Shown piece by piece: positions 9,798 through 18,636 of a DNA stretch of 62,044 bases. The DNA comes from Gammaproteobacteria bacterium (GTDB lineage Bacteria; Pseudomonadota; Gammaproteobacteria; Steroidobacterales; XN24), in the NCBI GenBank assembly GCA_029287575.1, contig JARFQW010000089.1:1-62044 (forward strand). The letters are read 5' to 3'. The position numbers and the translations under genes are program-made. The number at the start of each line of letters is the position of its first letter. Position 1 is the stretch's first letter. The notes beneath the pieces were generated by a model. The model worked only from the letters and a program-made list of their open reading frames with translations, was not told the DNA's origin and made no database searches.

Positions 9798-10343
9798 ATG
9801 ACAAGGCAAGGTTTTCTGGCCGTACTGGCAGCAGCACTTCTGGTCGCCGGCTGTTCCAGTTCGGATACACAGGATGACGGAGACACAGGCGAGACCGTCG
9901 GCGGGACGGATGACGGGTTTCTGACCCAGGGACTGCCTGGCTCGGGCGGTCTTGAGGGCGGCGAGCTGGGGACTGCCGGCGGAGCCCAGGGGGCCGGCCC
10001 GGACGCGGAAATGCTGGCACGCACCGTGATCTATTTCGACTTTGACTCGGCGGGCATCCGCCCGGATTTCTCCGAGGTCCTCGCGGCTCACGCGGCGTAC
10101 CTCGTGGAAAACCCCGGCGTGATGGTCCGCCTCGAGGGGCACACCGACGAGCGCGGAAGCCGTGAATACAATATTGGCCTGGGCGAGCGGCGCAGCCAGG
10201 CGGTCCGCCGGGTCCTCATGCTTCAGGGCGCCGCTGCCACGCAGATAACGACGGTCAGCTACGGGGAGGAACAGTCCGCCGTCAACGGCTCCGATGAGGA
10301 AGCGTGGTCTCTCAACCGCCGCGTGGAACTGGTGTACCCATGA
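9798..10343 (+). CDS. pal: Peptidoglycan-associated lipoprotein Pal
   Basis: Outer membrane lipoprotein that anchors the membrane to peptidoglycan. Signal peptide and lipobox LLVAGC are at the N-terminus. An acidic, Gly-rich linker follows, then an OmpA-like domain (VIYFDFDSAGIRPDF, LEGHTDERGSREYNIGLGERR) that binds diaminopimelate. I chose ATG 9798 (181 aa) because GAGG lies nine bases upstream. The in-frame ATG at 9777 has no visible ribosome binding site. The stop overlaps the cpoB start (ATGA). Confidence 0.96.
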   Translation: MTRQGFLAVLAAALLVAGCSSSDTQDDGDTGETVGGTDDGFLTQGLPGSGGLEGGELGTAGGAQGAGPDAEMLARTVIYFDFDSAGIRPDFSEVLAAHAAYLVENPGVMVRLEGHTDERGSREYNIGLGERRSQAVRRVLMLQGAAATQITTVSYGEEQSAVNGSDEEAWSLNRRVELVYP

Positions 10344-11164
10344 TCTGGGGGCCCGGAATCCGACAGGCGCTGGTCTGCGGGGGCGTACTCGTGCTCTCGG
10401 CCTGTGTGTCCACTCCTCCCGAAGAAGATCCGATCTTCATCAAGCTGACCGAGCTCGAGGACCGCATGGACAACATGGAACGGGTCATGCGTAACGAGAG
10501 TCTTGTCGAGCTGGCGGGGGAAATGGAAATGCTCCGCGAGGAAGCCCGGGCCCTCCGCGGTCAGGTCGAGACCTTGCAGCACGAGTCGGAGCAGGCCCGT
10601 AACCGCCAGCGGGACCAGTATCTGGACATCGACCGTAGACTGCAGAGCCTCGAAGGCGGCGAGCCGGTGGACTTTTCCGCGCCCGTTGCCGGTGCCGCGG
10701 CAGGCGCCACGGCAGGGGCCGCGGCGGCGGGTCCCGCCGCAGCCGGTCCCGCAGCGCTGCCGGCGGTCGCCGGGAGCGCTGATGACCGGGCTGCCTACGA
10801 GGCCGCCTTCGAGCTGCTCAAGAGCGGCCGCTACGACGAGGCCAAGGGCGCCTTTACGCGCTTCCTCGGATCGTATCCGAACAGTGATCTTGCCGGACAT
10901 GCCCAGTACTGGCTGGCCGAGACGTACTACGTGCAGCGGGACTTCGAGACCGCGCTGGGCGCCTTCACGACCGTGGCCCAGGAGTATCCCACCACCCGCA
11001 AGATGCCGGATGCGCTCTTGAAGATCGGTTACTGCAACTACGAAAACGGCGACTACGGCGATGCGCGCAGCGCGCTGGAACAGGTGGTCGAGGAGTATCC
11101 GGACTCCACGAGTGCCCGCCTGGCCGGACAGCGGCTGGAGAAAATGCGCTCCGAGGGCCGGTAG
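10340..11164 (+). CDS. cpoB: Cell division coordinator CpoB (YbgF)
   Basis: Periplasmic protein of 274 residues that links PBP1B activity with Tol function at the septum. It has an export signal, a coiled-coil segment (about residues 25-110: ELEDRMDNMERV..., LREEARALRGQVETLQ), an Ala/Gly-rich linker and three TPR units (YDEAKGAFTRFLGSYPNSD, FETALGAFTTVAQEYPTT, YGDARSALEQVVEEYPDS). The signal ends in LSAC, a possible lipobox, whereas the E. coli protein is soluble. ATG 10340 overlaps the pal stop. Confidence 0.93.
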   Translation: MIWGPGIRQALVCGGVLVLSACVSTPPEEDPIFIKLTELEDRMDNMERVMRNESLVELAGEMEMLREEARALRGQVETLQHESEQARNRQRDQYLDIDRRLQSLEGGEPVDFSAPVAGAAAGATAGAAAAGPAAAGPAALPAVAGSADDRAAYEAAFELLKSGRYDEAKGAFTRFLGSYPNSDLAGHAQYWLAETYYVQRDFETALGAFTTVAQEYPTTRKMPDALLKIGYCNYENGDYGDARSALEQVVEEYPDSTSARLAGQRLEKMRSEGR

Positions 11165-11170
11165 TCGTTC

Positions 11171-11848
11171 ATGAACGCAGTGGCAACCGGGGCGGTGGAA
11201 GCCGCGGCGCCGCGGCTGAAAATCGCCGAGATCTTCACGTCGATACAGGGGGAGGCTGCCCACGTGGGCTGGCCCACCGTCTTTGTCCGACTTACCGGGT
11301 GCCCGCTGCGCTGCGTCTGGTGCGATACCGCCTATGCCTTTCAGGGCGGCGCATGGATGGAACTGGACGGCATTTTCGAGTCCGTGGCTGAGGCCGGAGT
11401 GCGGCACGTCTGTGTGACCGGCGGCGAGCCGCTGGCCCAGCGCCCCTGTCTGGCGTTGCTGAGCGGGCTGTGTGACGCCGGATACATCGTTTCCCTGGAA
11501 ACCAGCGGGGCGCTGGACGTCAGCGAAGTGGACTCCCGGGTTCACAAGGTGATCGATATCAAGACGCCCGGCTCCGGCGAATGCGAACGCAATCGCCTGG
11601 ACAATCTGGACCATCTCGGCCCGCATGATGCCCTTAAGTTCGTCCTCGCCGACCGGGCCGACTTCGACTGGGCCAGGGATTTCATCAGCGAGCGGTCCCT
11701 GGCCGGGCGCTGCGAAACACTGTTTTCTCCGGTCTGGGGCGCGTTGCCGGCCGCGCAGCTGGCAGACTGGATTCTGGCGGAGCGGGTGCCGGCCCGCCTG
11801 CAGCTGCAGATGCACAAGGTCCTCTGGGGCGATGAACCGGGACGCTGA
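11171..11848 (+). CDS. queE: 7-carboxy-7-deazaguanine synthase QueE
   Basis: Radical SAM enzyme of the queuosine precursor pathway that converts carboxytetrahydropterin to 7-carboxy-7-deazaguanine. The 225 residues include substrate contact IFTSIQGE, the 4Fe-4S motif Cys44-x3-Cys48-x2-Cys51 (GCPLRCVWC) and the SAM-binding VTGGEPL. The cpoB-queE gap is 6 bp, and its 3' end overlaps queC by 17 bp, so expression is probably linked to the tol-pal transcript. Confidence 0.95.
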   Translation: MNAVATGAVEAAAPRLKIAEIFTSIQGEAAHVGWPTVFVRLTGCPLRCVWCDTAYAFQGGAWMELDGIFESVAEAGVRHVCVTGGEPLAQRPCLALLSGLCDAGYIVSLETSGALDVSEVDSRVHKVIDIKTPGSGECERNRLDNLDHLGPHDALKFVLADRADFDWARDFISERSLAGRCETLFSPVWGALPAAQLADWILAERVPARLQLQMHKVLWGDEPGR

Positions 11849-12524
11849 CAAAGCGGTCAGGGCGGTCGTGCTGGTCTCGGGCGGGCTCGATTCGGCGACC
11901 GTGCTGGCGATGGCCAGAAACGACGGCCGGGAGTGCCACGGCCTCAGCTTTCGCTACGGTCAGCGGCACGACGCGGAGCTCAGCGCCGCCGCGAAACTCT
12001 GCGCGGCGCTCGGGGCCGTCAGCCACCGGACCCTGACGATCGACCTGGCCGGGCTGGGCGGCTCGGCCCTGACGGACCCGGACATTCCCGTGCCGGAGTC
12101 TTCAACGGAAGGCATCCCGGTGACCTATGTGCCGGCTCGCAACACCATGTTCCTGTCGCTGGCCCTGGGTGCCGCCGAAATCCTGGGTGCCACCGAGATC
12201 TACATCGGCGTCAATGCGCTGGACTATTCGGGTTATCCGGATTGCCGGCCCGCCTATATCGAGGCCTTTCAGACACTGGCCAACCTGGCGACGAAAGCCG
12301 CCGTTGAGGGCAACCCGATTCTGATCCGCGCTCCGCTGATCAATCTGGGCAAAGACGAGATTATTCGCCGTGGCCTTGATCTCGGCGTTGACTACAGCCA
12401 GACGGTTTCCTGCTACCAGGCCGACGCCCGGGGCGCAGCCTGCGGGCGCTGCGATTCCTGCCGGCTGAGGCGGGCCGGTTTCGAGGCCGCCGGCGTTGCC
12501 GATCCCACCCGTTACCAGCACTGA
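11832..12524 (+). CDS. queC: 7-cyano-7-deazaguanine synthase QueC
   Basis: Makes preQ0 from 7-carboxy-7-deazaguanine using ATP and ammonia. The 230 residues carry the PP-loop SGGLDSAT (about 16-23) and a C-terminal zinc knuckle of four cysteines (CYQ... CGRCDSCR). The start is ATG 11832, inside the end of queE. A long in-frame extension upstream is only the shadow of queE. Confidence 0.96.
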   Translation: MNRDADKAVRAVVLVSGGLDSATVLAMARNDGRECHGLSFRYGQRHDAELSAAAKLCAALGAVSHRTLTIDLAGLGGSALTDPDIPVPESSTEGIPVTYVPARNTMFLSLALGAAEILGATEIYIGVNALDYSGYPDCRPAYIEAFQTLANLATKAAVEGNPILIRAPLINLGKDEIIRRGLDLGVDYSQTVSCYQADARGAACGRCDSCRLRRAGFEAAGVADPTRYQH

Positions 12525-12555
12525 ATCTTGCCAGTGCCGTTTTGTTTCCGGAGCG

Positions 12556-12584
12556 TTGGTCGCGGCCACGCCTTGCAGTACAAT
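12556..12584 (+). promoter_or_regulatory. Sigma70-type promoter for tRNA-Lys
   Basis: TTGGTC (12556-12561) and TACAAT (12579-12584) are separated by exactly 17 bp and end 15 bp before the tRNA. This lets the tRNA be transcribed independently of queC. Confidence 0.6.
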
Positions 12585-12599
12585 GCCGCGCTTCCCGGT

Positions 12600-12675
12600 G
12601 GGCTGTTAGCTCAATTGGTAGAGCACCGGGCTTTTAACCCGTTGGTTCTGGGTTCGAGTCCCAGGCGGCCCACCA
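12600..12675 (+). tRNA. tRNA-Lys (anticodon UUU)
   Basis: A complete 76-nt cloverleaf. The acceptor stem GGGCTGT pairs with GCGGCCC (with G-U pairs), and the D-arm is GCTC...GAGC. The anticodon loop CTTTTAA gives UUU. The T-arm CTGGG-TTCGAGT-CCCAG is canonical, and discriminator A and CCA are encoded. Base 27-43 of the anticodon stem is mismatched (C/U). In E. coli a tRNA-Lys cluster also follows cpoB, so the position is conserved. Confidence 0.97.
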
Positions 12676-13315
12676 TTTACCCATCCGCTGCCGGTTCCGG
12701 CAGCCATCCTGCACGATCGGCGTCGTCGCGCCGGCAAGATCGGATACTCATCTGACGTTTCCGCGCCCCGGGCGGCTGATCTTGTGCATCCCTTTTGGCA
12801 GTTCCCGATTCCGGTTTTCAGGCGGGTGGATGCTGCATACGCACATTGACCGACTCTGCATATCGGGTTGGGTGTTCTGACAGGATTGATCCCCCGGAAA
12901 CCCGGATGATGCTCCCCGTGATCGCAGCGGGCCCCAGAGGATCGGGGCCGCCCGGACCAGGACGGACCGGGCAATACGACGGACGCGGAATGAGCCGACG
13001 CGACACGTGGAAACCACAGGGACCGGTTTCGCCCGGGTGGCCACGGACGACAACTATCGGGTCAAGGGAACGATCCGGGGCAGCGCCAGGATGGCGCGTT
13101 ACTGAGGTGCCATGACGGCGCCAAAACCGCGCGGCCAGGGAAGGATCAACAATAACAGGGCGCTTGTCGCCCCGCCCGCCGGGCGGGGCGTATTTACGGG
13201 CCACAACGAGGCCCGAACGAATCTGAGATCTCGGCCGAGGGACTGGCCGCAGGGTGGCAGGGATGCGGGCGGTTCGGAACCGCCTAGGGAAGCCATAAGA
13301 ACAACAGGGATATTC
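12676..13315. other. Gene-poor stretch between tRNA-Lys and the oligopeptidase gene
   Basis: No convincing protein gene is present. A 7-bp hairpin (12690-12705) follows the tRNA without a T-tract. One short frame (GTG 13007 to TGA 13105, 32 residues, containing FARVATDDNYRVKGTIRG) has coding-like composition but no ribosome binding site, and may be a gene relic. The longer frames here are low-complexity Pro/Arg/Gly strings. Confidence 0.4.
13169..13196 (+). terminator. Hairpin, possible terminator
   Basis: A perfect 9-bp GC stem (13169-13177 with 13181-13189) and 3-base loop are followed by GTATTTA. The T-tract is weak. It resembles the terminator at 13316, including a shared AACAGGG upstream. 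Confidence 0.45.
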
Positions 13316-13342
13316 AGCCCCGCCGACCGGCGGGGCTTTTTT
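13316..13342 (+). terminator. Strong intrinsic terminator
   Basis: A perfect 9-bp stem (13316-13324 with 13329-13337), tetraloop GACC and six T residues. It points in the + direction, so it ends whatever transcript leaves the tRNA-Lys region. It also separates that transcript from the convergent oligopeptidase gene. Confidence 0.85.
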
Positions 13343-13381
13343 CGTTGTCTGCCGGCTTGCCGGAGGCGCGTCGACCGGCAA

Positions 13382-15544
13382 TTAGTCGACGAGGCCGGCC
13401 ACGTCGAGAACAAACGCGTACTCCGTCGCGGTTTCCGCCAGCCCGGAATAGCGGCCCGCCGCATCGAAGTGACCGGTATCCATATTGGTCTTCAGCACGA
13501 GCAACGAGTCGCCGACCGCTCGCTGACGCAGTCTTGCGACCCATTTCGCGGGCTCCCAGTACTGCACCCGCGAATCGTACAGACCAGCTGTTACGAGCAT
13601 TTGCGGATAGACAGCGGCGCGAACCTGATCATAGGGAGAGTACGACAGCATATAGTCGTAGTAGGTCTTCTTCTTCGGGTTGCCCCACTCATCGAACTCG
13701 AAGGTGGTCAGAGGGATGCTTTCGTCGAGCATCGTCGTGACGACATCCACGAACGGAACGCCTGCGACGATGCCCGCGTAGAGGTCCGGCCGCAGGTTCG
13801 CGATCGCGCCCATCAGGAGCCCGCCTGCGCTCCGCCCCTGGGCAATGACACGGCGTGGGTCGGCCCAACCCTCCTCGACGAGAAACCGCGTCACGTCGAT
13901 GAAGTCCGTAAAGGTGTTCTTTTTTTCCAGGAGCTTGCCGTCTTCGTACCAGCGGCGGCCCAGTTCCTGGCCACCACGTACATGGGCGATGGCAAAGATC
14001 ATGCCCCGGTCGACCAGACTGACGCGTTCAGGCTTGAAATCCGGATCGTAGGAGGACCCGTAACTTCCATAGGCATTCAGGAACAGCCCGTGGGAGCTGT
14101 CGGGCCGCAGGCCCTTACGGAAGTAGAGGCTGACCGGTATCCGGGCGCCATCGCGGGCGGGGGCGTTCAGCCGGAGAGTCTCGTACTCGTCAGGGTCATA
14201 GCCTGCCACCTGCGCGCGCTTGCGGATCCGAAACTCGCGCTTGCGGGTATCGAAGTCCACGACGGACTCGGGCTGATCCAGGGAGGACCAGGTAAACCGG
14301 GCAATTTCGCCGTCCACGCCCGGATTTTCCGCGAGTGATGCGGTGTAGGCGGCGGCCGGAATGGGCACATAGAAGGACTCGGCGCCGTCCAGAGGCTGGA
14401 TGCGAATTTTCCGCAGGCCCTCGTGTCGCTCCTCCAGCGCAATAAACCGCGTAAACGCGCGAAAATCCACGATGGTGGCGTCTCTGCGCGGGGGCACCAG
14501 TTCGTCCCAGCTGCTGTCATCGGCGATTGTCGACAACGGTGCCCGGACGAGGCGGAAGTCCGGTGCACCGTCATTGGTTCGCAGGTACACCCAGTCCCCA
14601 ACCGGCTCGGGGTAGTACTCGTGGCCCAGGCGCCGGGGAATCAGAACCACCGGAGCGGTTTCGGGCCGGCGGGCGTCGATGAACCGGTATTCGGTGGTCA
14701 GCGTGCTGGTGATCCCGATCAGGATCCAGCGGGGATCGCGGCCCGCCTGGATGCTTATGCTGAATGTGTTGTCGGTCTCTTCATAAACAAGCACATCCTC
14801 GGCCTGGTCGGTGCCCAGCTCGTGCCGGTAGACCCGGTTGGGGATCAGCGTTTCCGGGGCCCGCCGGACATAGAAAAGATGCCGGCCATCGGCAGACCAG
14901 GCCATCGATCCGGTGGTATCGGCGACGGTGTCCGGAAGCACTTCGCCGGTGGCCGTGTCCTTGACCCGGATCGTGAACAGTTCCCGGCTCAGCGTGTCTT
15001 CGGACCAGGCAAACAGCTGGCCGTCGGGAGACGGCGCCGTATCGCTGACCAGGTAGTAGTCGTGGGCTCGCGCCTCCTCGTTTGGATCCAGGAGGATCTC
15101 CTCGGGCCCGTCTTCCGAGCCGCGGTGGCGCATGTACTTGGCATAGTCCGCGCCCGGCGTGTAGCGCTCGAAATACCAGTCTTCACCGCGCCGTACCGGA
15201 ACGGTGCTGTCGGCCTCGGGAAGACGGGCCTTCATTTCACCGAGCAGCTCAGACTCCAGTTCGCTGAGGTGGGCGAGCTGCGTTTCCGCCCAGGCGTTTT
15301 CCGCCTCCAGATAGGCGATGACGTCCGGATCCGTGCGCGCGTCGTCCCGCAGCCAGTGGAACTCGTCGATACGGGTCTCGCCATGGGCCGTGAGTTCGAC
15401 CGGGCGCTGTTCTGCCAGAGGCGGTTGCGCCTGGGCAATGGGTTTGGGCGCCCGGGTCCTGCTGTCATTCATCGAGCAGCCGCCGGCCAGGACGATACCC
15501 AGCATGAGGGGGAGGAGGGGGCGTATGCGGTGGGGCAGGTCCAT
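13382..15544 (-). CDS. Oligopeptidase B-type S9 peptidase with lipoprotein signal
   Basis: Prolyl-oligopeptidase family serine peptidase of 720 residues, of the oligopeptidase B type that cleaves short peptides after basic residues. An N-terminal propeller (IDEFHWLRDDARTDPDVIAYL...) is followed by an alpha/beta hydrolase domain. That domain holds the Ser nucleophile in GRSAGG, the Asp region GLYDSRVQYWEPAKW and the His in TGHFDAAGR. Unlike the cytoplasmic enterobacterial enzyme, it starts with a hydrophobic signal and lipobox (LAGGC, Cys near residue 23), so it is probably a periplasm-facing lipoprotein. It is downstream of, and co-directional with, an enoyl-CoA hydratase gene. Confidence 0.9.
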   Translation of the reverse strand: MDLPHRIRPLLPLMLGIVLAGGCSMNDSRTRAPKPIAQAQPPLAEQRPVELTAHGETRIDEFHWLRDDARTDPDVIAYLEAENAWAETQLAHLSELESELLGEMKARLPEADSTVPVRRGEDWYFERYTPGADYAKYMRHRGSEDGPEEILLDPNEEARAHDYYLVSDTAPSPDGQLFAWSEDTLSRELFTIRVKDTATGEVLPDTVADTTGSMAWSADGRHLFYVRRAPETLIPNRVYRHELGTDQAEDVLVYEETDNTFSISIQAGRDPRWILIGITSTLTTEYRFIDARRPETAPVVLIPRRLGHEYYPEPVGDWVYLRTNDGAPDFRLVRAPLSTIADDSSWDELVPPRRDATIVDFRAFTRFIALEERHEGLRKIRIQPLDGAESFYVPIPAAAYTASLAENPGVDGEIARFTWSSLDQPESVVDFDTRKREFRIRKRAQVAGYDPDEYETLRLNAPARDGARIPVSLYFRKGLRPDSSHGLFLNAYGSYGSSYDPDFKPERVSLVDRGMIFAIAHVRGGQELGRRWYEDGKLLEKKNTFTDFIDVTRFLVEEGWADPRRVIAQGRSAGGLLMGAIANLRPDLYAGIVAGVPFVDVVTTMLDESIPLTTFEFDEWGNPKKKTYYDYMLSYSPYDQVRAAVYPQMLVTAGLYDSRVQYWEPAKWVARLRQRAVGDSLLVLKTNMDTGHFDAAGRYSGLAETATEYAFVLDVAGLVD

Positions 15545-15574
15545 GCGTCATTCTCGTGCGAAACGCGAAGTCTA

Positions 15575-16393
15575 TCAGGGTGCGCCCGGCGTGAAGCGGT
15601 CGGGGACGGTGCCGTGGCGGCCCGCACCCCCGGTGAATTCGCGGGCTCCGGCCAGAGCCTCCGTTTCCACAACGGAGCGGCCGGCGGCGAATTCCCGCTC
15701 CAGCGCACGCTGCAAGGCCCGTGGATCTCCAAAGGCCGACGCCCGGTCCGCTCGGAGACAGGCCTGGGGAAAGGCCGCGAGCTCCCGGGCCCATTCAATG
15801 GCGGCAGCCAAGCTCTGTCCATTTGGTACGAGTCGCTCACACAACCCGATTTCGGCACATTCAGCGGCATCGACTCGCCGGCCGGTCAGAATCAGGTCTT
15901 GGGCGCGGCCCCGCCCGACCAGGGCGGGAAGCCGCACGGTTCCGCCATCGATCAGCGGTACACCAAAGCGGCGGCAGAAAACCCCCATGTAGGCGTCCTG
16001 CTCCATGACCCGGAGGTCGCACCAGGCCGCCAGCTCCATGCCGCCCGCCACCGCGGGCCCGGCAATCGCGGCGATCACCGGTTTGGACAACGCCATCCGC
16101 GTCGGCCCCATGGGTCCGAGGGGAGGTCGGCCGTCCTTGCCGAAATGCAATTCGTCCAGCCACCCGGCCGCGGCACCACCGGCGAGGGCTTTCAGGTCAA
16201 AGCCCGAGCAGAAGGCGCCGCCGGTCCCGGCGAGAACGGCGACCCGGCTCTGGCCGCACTTGTCGAAGGCGACAAAGGCCTCGTAGAGACGGCGCGCGGT
16301 CGGTGGATCGACCGCATTCTTTGCGTCGGGACGGGCTATACGGACGATGTACACTTCGCCATCGCGTTGAATGCTGATCGTATCGTTGTCCAT
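15575..16393 (-). CDS. Enoyl-CoA hydratase/isomerase family protein
   Basis: Crotonase-fold protein of 272 residues. The family oxyanion-hole segments are visible as GTGGAFCSGFDLKALA and AIAGPAVAGGMELAAWCDLRV, followed by a typical GVPLIDGGTVRLPALVGRGRA. The Glu positions of true hydratases are partly replaced, so the reaction (hydratase, isomerase or other crotonase chemistry) cannot be fixed. The ATG at 16393 is chosen; ten further codons upstream are possible. Confidence 0.85.
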   Translation of the reverse strand: MDNDTISIQRDGEVYIVRIARPDAKNAVDPPTARRLYEAFVAFDKCGQSRVAVLAGTGGAFCSGFDLKALAGGAAAGWLDELHFGKDGRPPLGPMGPTRMALSKPVIAAIAGPAVAGGMELAAWCDLRVMEQDAYMGVFCRRFGVPLIDGGTVRLPALVGRGRAQDLILTGRRVDAAECAEIGLCERLVPNGQSLAAAIEWARELAAFPQACLRADRASAFGDPRALQRALEREFAAGRSVVETEALAGAREFTGGAGRHGTVPDRFTPGAP

Positions 16394-16475
16394 GAGCTGT
16401 ATTCCTGCGGCCCACGCGGCCATCAGATCGGCATTACGCGCTACAGGGGAGTAAAGGCGATCAGCCGGCGACCGC

Positions 16476-16481
16476 TATACT
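16476..16481 (+). promoter_or_regulatory. -10 element upstream of the protease/ligase operon
   Basis: TATACT lies 59 bp before ATG 16541 in the intergenic gap. No good -35 is visible at 16-18 bp, so the call is tentative. Confidence 0.35.
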
Positions 16482-16540
16482 ACCCGCCCTCGCGCTGTTC
16501 AGCCGTACCGAAGCTTGCCGGCCGGAGAGAGCCACGACCG

Positions 16541-17098
16541 ATGAACGTAAAGCCGCTGCTTTTGTCGCTTGCCGTGATGTTGCCTGTCAGTTCGCCGGCC
16601 ACGGCGGATCTGGCCGCGTCCGGTCCGGCCACCCGCCCGGACGTTTATGAGCCCGGGGCCAAGCGTCTGCTCGGCTGGGTTGAGCGCGCTCTGGTGACCG
16701 ATGCCGGCATCACGGTCAAGGCAAAGCTCGACTCCGGTGCGCGCACATCGTCCCTGGACGCCCGCAATATCGAGCGCTTCAAGCGGGACGGAGAAGAGAT
16801 GGTCCGCTTCGATTTCATCAATCCGGGCGACGGGCGCAAAGTGAAGGTGGAGCGGCCGGTCGTGCGCAACGTCCGGATCCGGGAACACGGTGGCGGGTAT
16901 CAGCGCAGGCCGGTAGTCGAAGTGTGGCTGTGTATCGGCGACGTGGCCCGGGACGTCGAGGTGACCCTCGCGGACCGGCGGGGATTCATCTATCCGCTGC
17001 TTGTCGGCCGACGGGCAATGGAAGGGGCCATCGTGATCGATCCGGAGGAGACCTTCACCACACCGCCCACCTGTCGTCTCGGGGTGTACCAGCCGTGA
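16541..17098 (+). CDS. RimK-associated pepsin-like protease (ATP-dependent zinc protease family, PF05618)
   Basis: A 185-residue exported protein with a signal peptide (LLLSLAVMLPVSSPATA) and the aspartic-protease-like motif LDSGARTSS with Asp64-Ser65-Gly66. Despite the family name, the fold is retropepsin-like. Members occur with RimK-like ATP-grasp ligases and the multi-TM inactive transglutaminase protein, exactly as here. It may trim or process peptide tags made by the ligase (inference). The stop overlaps the next GTG start (GTGA). Confidence 0.85.
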   Translation: MNVKPLLLSLAVMLPVSSPATADLAASGPATRPDVYEPGAKRLLGWVERALVTDAGITVKAKLDSGARTSSLDARNIERFKRDGEEMVRFDFINPGDGRKVKVERPVVRNVRIREHGGGYQRRPVVEVWLCIGDVARDVEVTLADRRGFIYPLLVGRRAMEGAIVIDPEETFTTPPTCRLGVYQP

Positions 17099-18636
17099 GA
17101 CGCGGACACCTTCTCGGTCTGGCCGGAGCCCTGGCGGTGATCGGGCTCAGTATTTTCTTCTACAAGGTCGAGCGGCTGGGCTTCCCGGTCGCGCCCGAAG
17201 AGAAAGTCCAGATCTGGACCGTGGAGGCGAGGGCGGATTTCCGCCGCACCGGCGTCGGACCGGTCAAGGCGGCGCTGCGCATTCCGAAGGAACCGCGGGG
17301 CTTTGACCTGATCAGGGAGAACTTTGTCTCGCGGGGCTATGGTCTGGCGACCGCCGAGGATCGCAACACCCGCACGGCCACCTGGTCCAAGCGTCGGGCG
17401 TCGGGTGAGCAGTCCCTTTACTACCAGGTGACGGTGGCCGGTGACCCCGATCGGGAGGGCCGCGACGACGTGCCCGCCTTCCCGGATGTTCCGAGCCTCG
17501 AGGAGCCACGGCAGTCGGCGCTCATGGAAATCGTCGAAGAGGCCCGCGGCGAGTCCGCCGACATCGCCACCTTCACGTCGGCGGTGCTCCGCCGGATCAA
17601 TGCCGAGGCTCCCGATGAAACCATGAGCCTTCTTCTGGCCGGCGCGAACGGGAGTTTCGGGCGCGCCGCGCTCGCGGTGACGGTTCTCGCCGGGGCCCGG
17701 ATTCCCGCGGAAGTGGCTCACGCCGTCGTGCTCCGGGATCAGCGCGAGTCGTCGTTTATTCCCATTCTCGCGGTCCACAACGGCGATCAGTGGCTGTACT
17801 TCAATCCGGTGACCGGCGACCGGGGGCTTTCGCCGCGCGTGCTGGTCTGGACCTGGGGCTCGGATCCGGCCTTTACCACCGAGGGCGGTACCGGCCGCAG
17901 CGTCACGCTGACGGTGCGCCGAAGCCTCGGCGACGCCATGGAAGTGGCGGAGCGCAGGGCCGAGCTGTCCGGTTCACGGATTGTCGATTTTTCGCCATTG
18001 AGCCTTCCCCTGGATGCCCAGGAACTCTATCGGGTGCTGCTCACGCTGCCCATCGGGGCGTTTCTCATCGTGGTCATGCGTAATTTCGTCGGTGTCCAGA
18101 CCTTCGGCACCTTCATGCCCATCCTGATTGCGCTGGCCTTTCGCGAGACCAAACTCGGCAACGGCATTCTCTTGTTCGTTCTGGTCGTCTCGACGGGTCT
18201 GCTGATCCGCCTGTACCTGGAGAAACTGCATCTGCTCCTTGTGCCCCGACTGGCCTCGGTATTTACCGTCGTGGTTCTGGTGCTCCTTTCGATCAGCATC
18301 CTGAGCCATCGGCTGGGTGTCGAAATCGGACTTTCCGTCGCCTTGTTTCCGATGGTGATCCTGACGATGGTGATCGAGCGGATGTCCATCGTCTGGGAGG
18401 AGCGCGGGCCGGGCGATGCGGTGAAAGAGGGGCTGGGAACCCTCGTTGTGGCCTCGCTGGCCTACGTGTTGATGGGGGAAGAACGCATCGAGCATCTGAT
18501 GTTCGTGTTTCCCGAACTGCTGCTGGTCCTGCTTGCAGCGACCCTGCTCACCGGGCGCTACACCGGCTACCGGCTCTCTGAGCTTTTCCGCTTCAAGGCG
18601 ATTGCCGGTGACAAGCACGGCGGGGCTGCGTCGTGA
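17095..18636 (+). CDS. Inactive transglutaminase fused to a C-terminal multi-TM (7TM) domain
   Basis: Membrane protein of 513 residues. An N-terminal helix (LLGLAGALAVIGLSIFFY, about 5-22) is followed by a periplasmic transglutaminase-like domain (about 100-260). A bundle of hydrophobic helices runs from about residue 309 to 495 (LLTLPIGAFLIVVMRNFVG, GILLFVLVVSTGLLI, LFPMVILTMVIE). Known relatives lack transglutaminase catalytic residues. It sits between the protease and ligase genes with 4-bp overlaps on both sides, so the three products are probably made in a fixed ratio and act together. Function is undetermined in this organism. Confidence 0.85.
   Translation: MRRGHLLGLAGALAVIGLSIFFYKVERLGFPVAPEEKVQIWTVEARADFRRTGVGPVKAALRIPKEPRGFDLIRENFVSRGYGLATAEDRNTRTATWSKRRASGEQSLYYQVTVAGDPDREGRDDVPAFPDVPSLEEPRQSALMEIVEEARGESADIATFTSAVLRRINAEAPDETMSLLLAGANGSFGRAALAVTVLAGARIPAEVAHAVVLRDQRESSFIPILAVHNGDQWLYFNPVTGDRGLSPRVLVWTWGSDPAFTTEGGTGRSVTLTVRRSLGDAMEVAERRAELSGSRIVDFSPLSLPLDAQELYRVLLTLPIGAFLIVVMRNFVGVQTFGTFMPILIALAFRETKLGNGILLFVLVVSTGLLIRLYLEKLHLLLVPRLASVFTVVVLVLLSISILSHRLGVEIGLSVALFPMVILTMVIERMSIVWEERGPGDAVKEGLGTLVVASLAYVLMGEERIEHLMFVFPELLLVLLAATLLTGRYTGYRLSELFRFKAIAGDKHGGAAS

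Noticed and set aside
11165-11170. Possible preQ1 riboswitch before queE
   Set aside because: Only 6 bp separate cpoB and queE, leaving no room for an aptamer outside coding sequence.
12795-13115. 106-residue frame in the gap after tRNA-Lys
   Set aside because: Pro/Gly/Arg-rich composition, no ribosome binding site and no family resemblance.
14423-16540. Roughly 700-codon extension of the protease gene
   Set aside because: It is antisense to the oligopeptidase and enoyl-CoA hydratase genes. The signal peptide at 16541 marks the real start.
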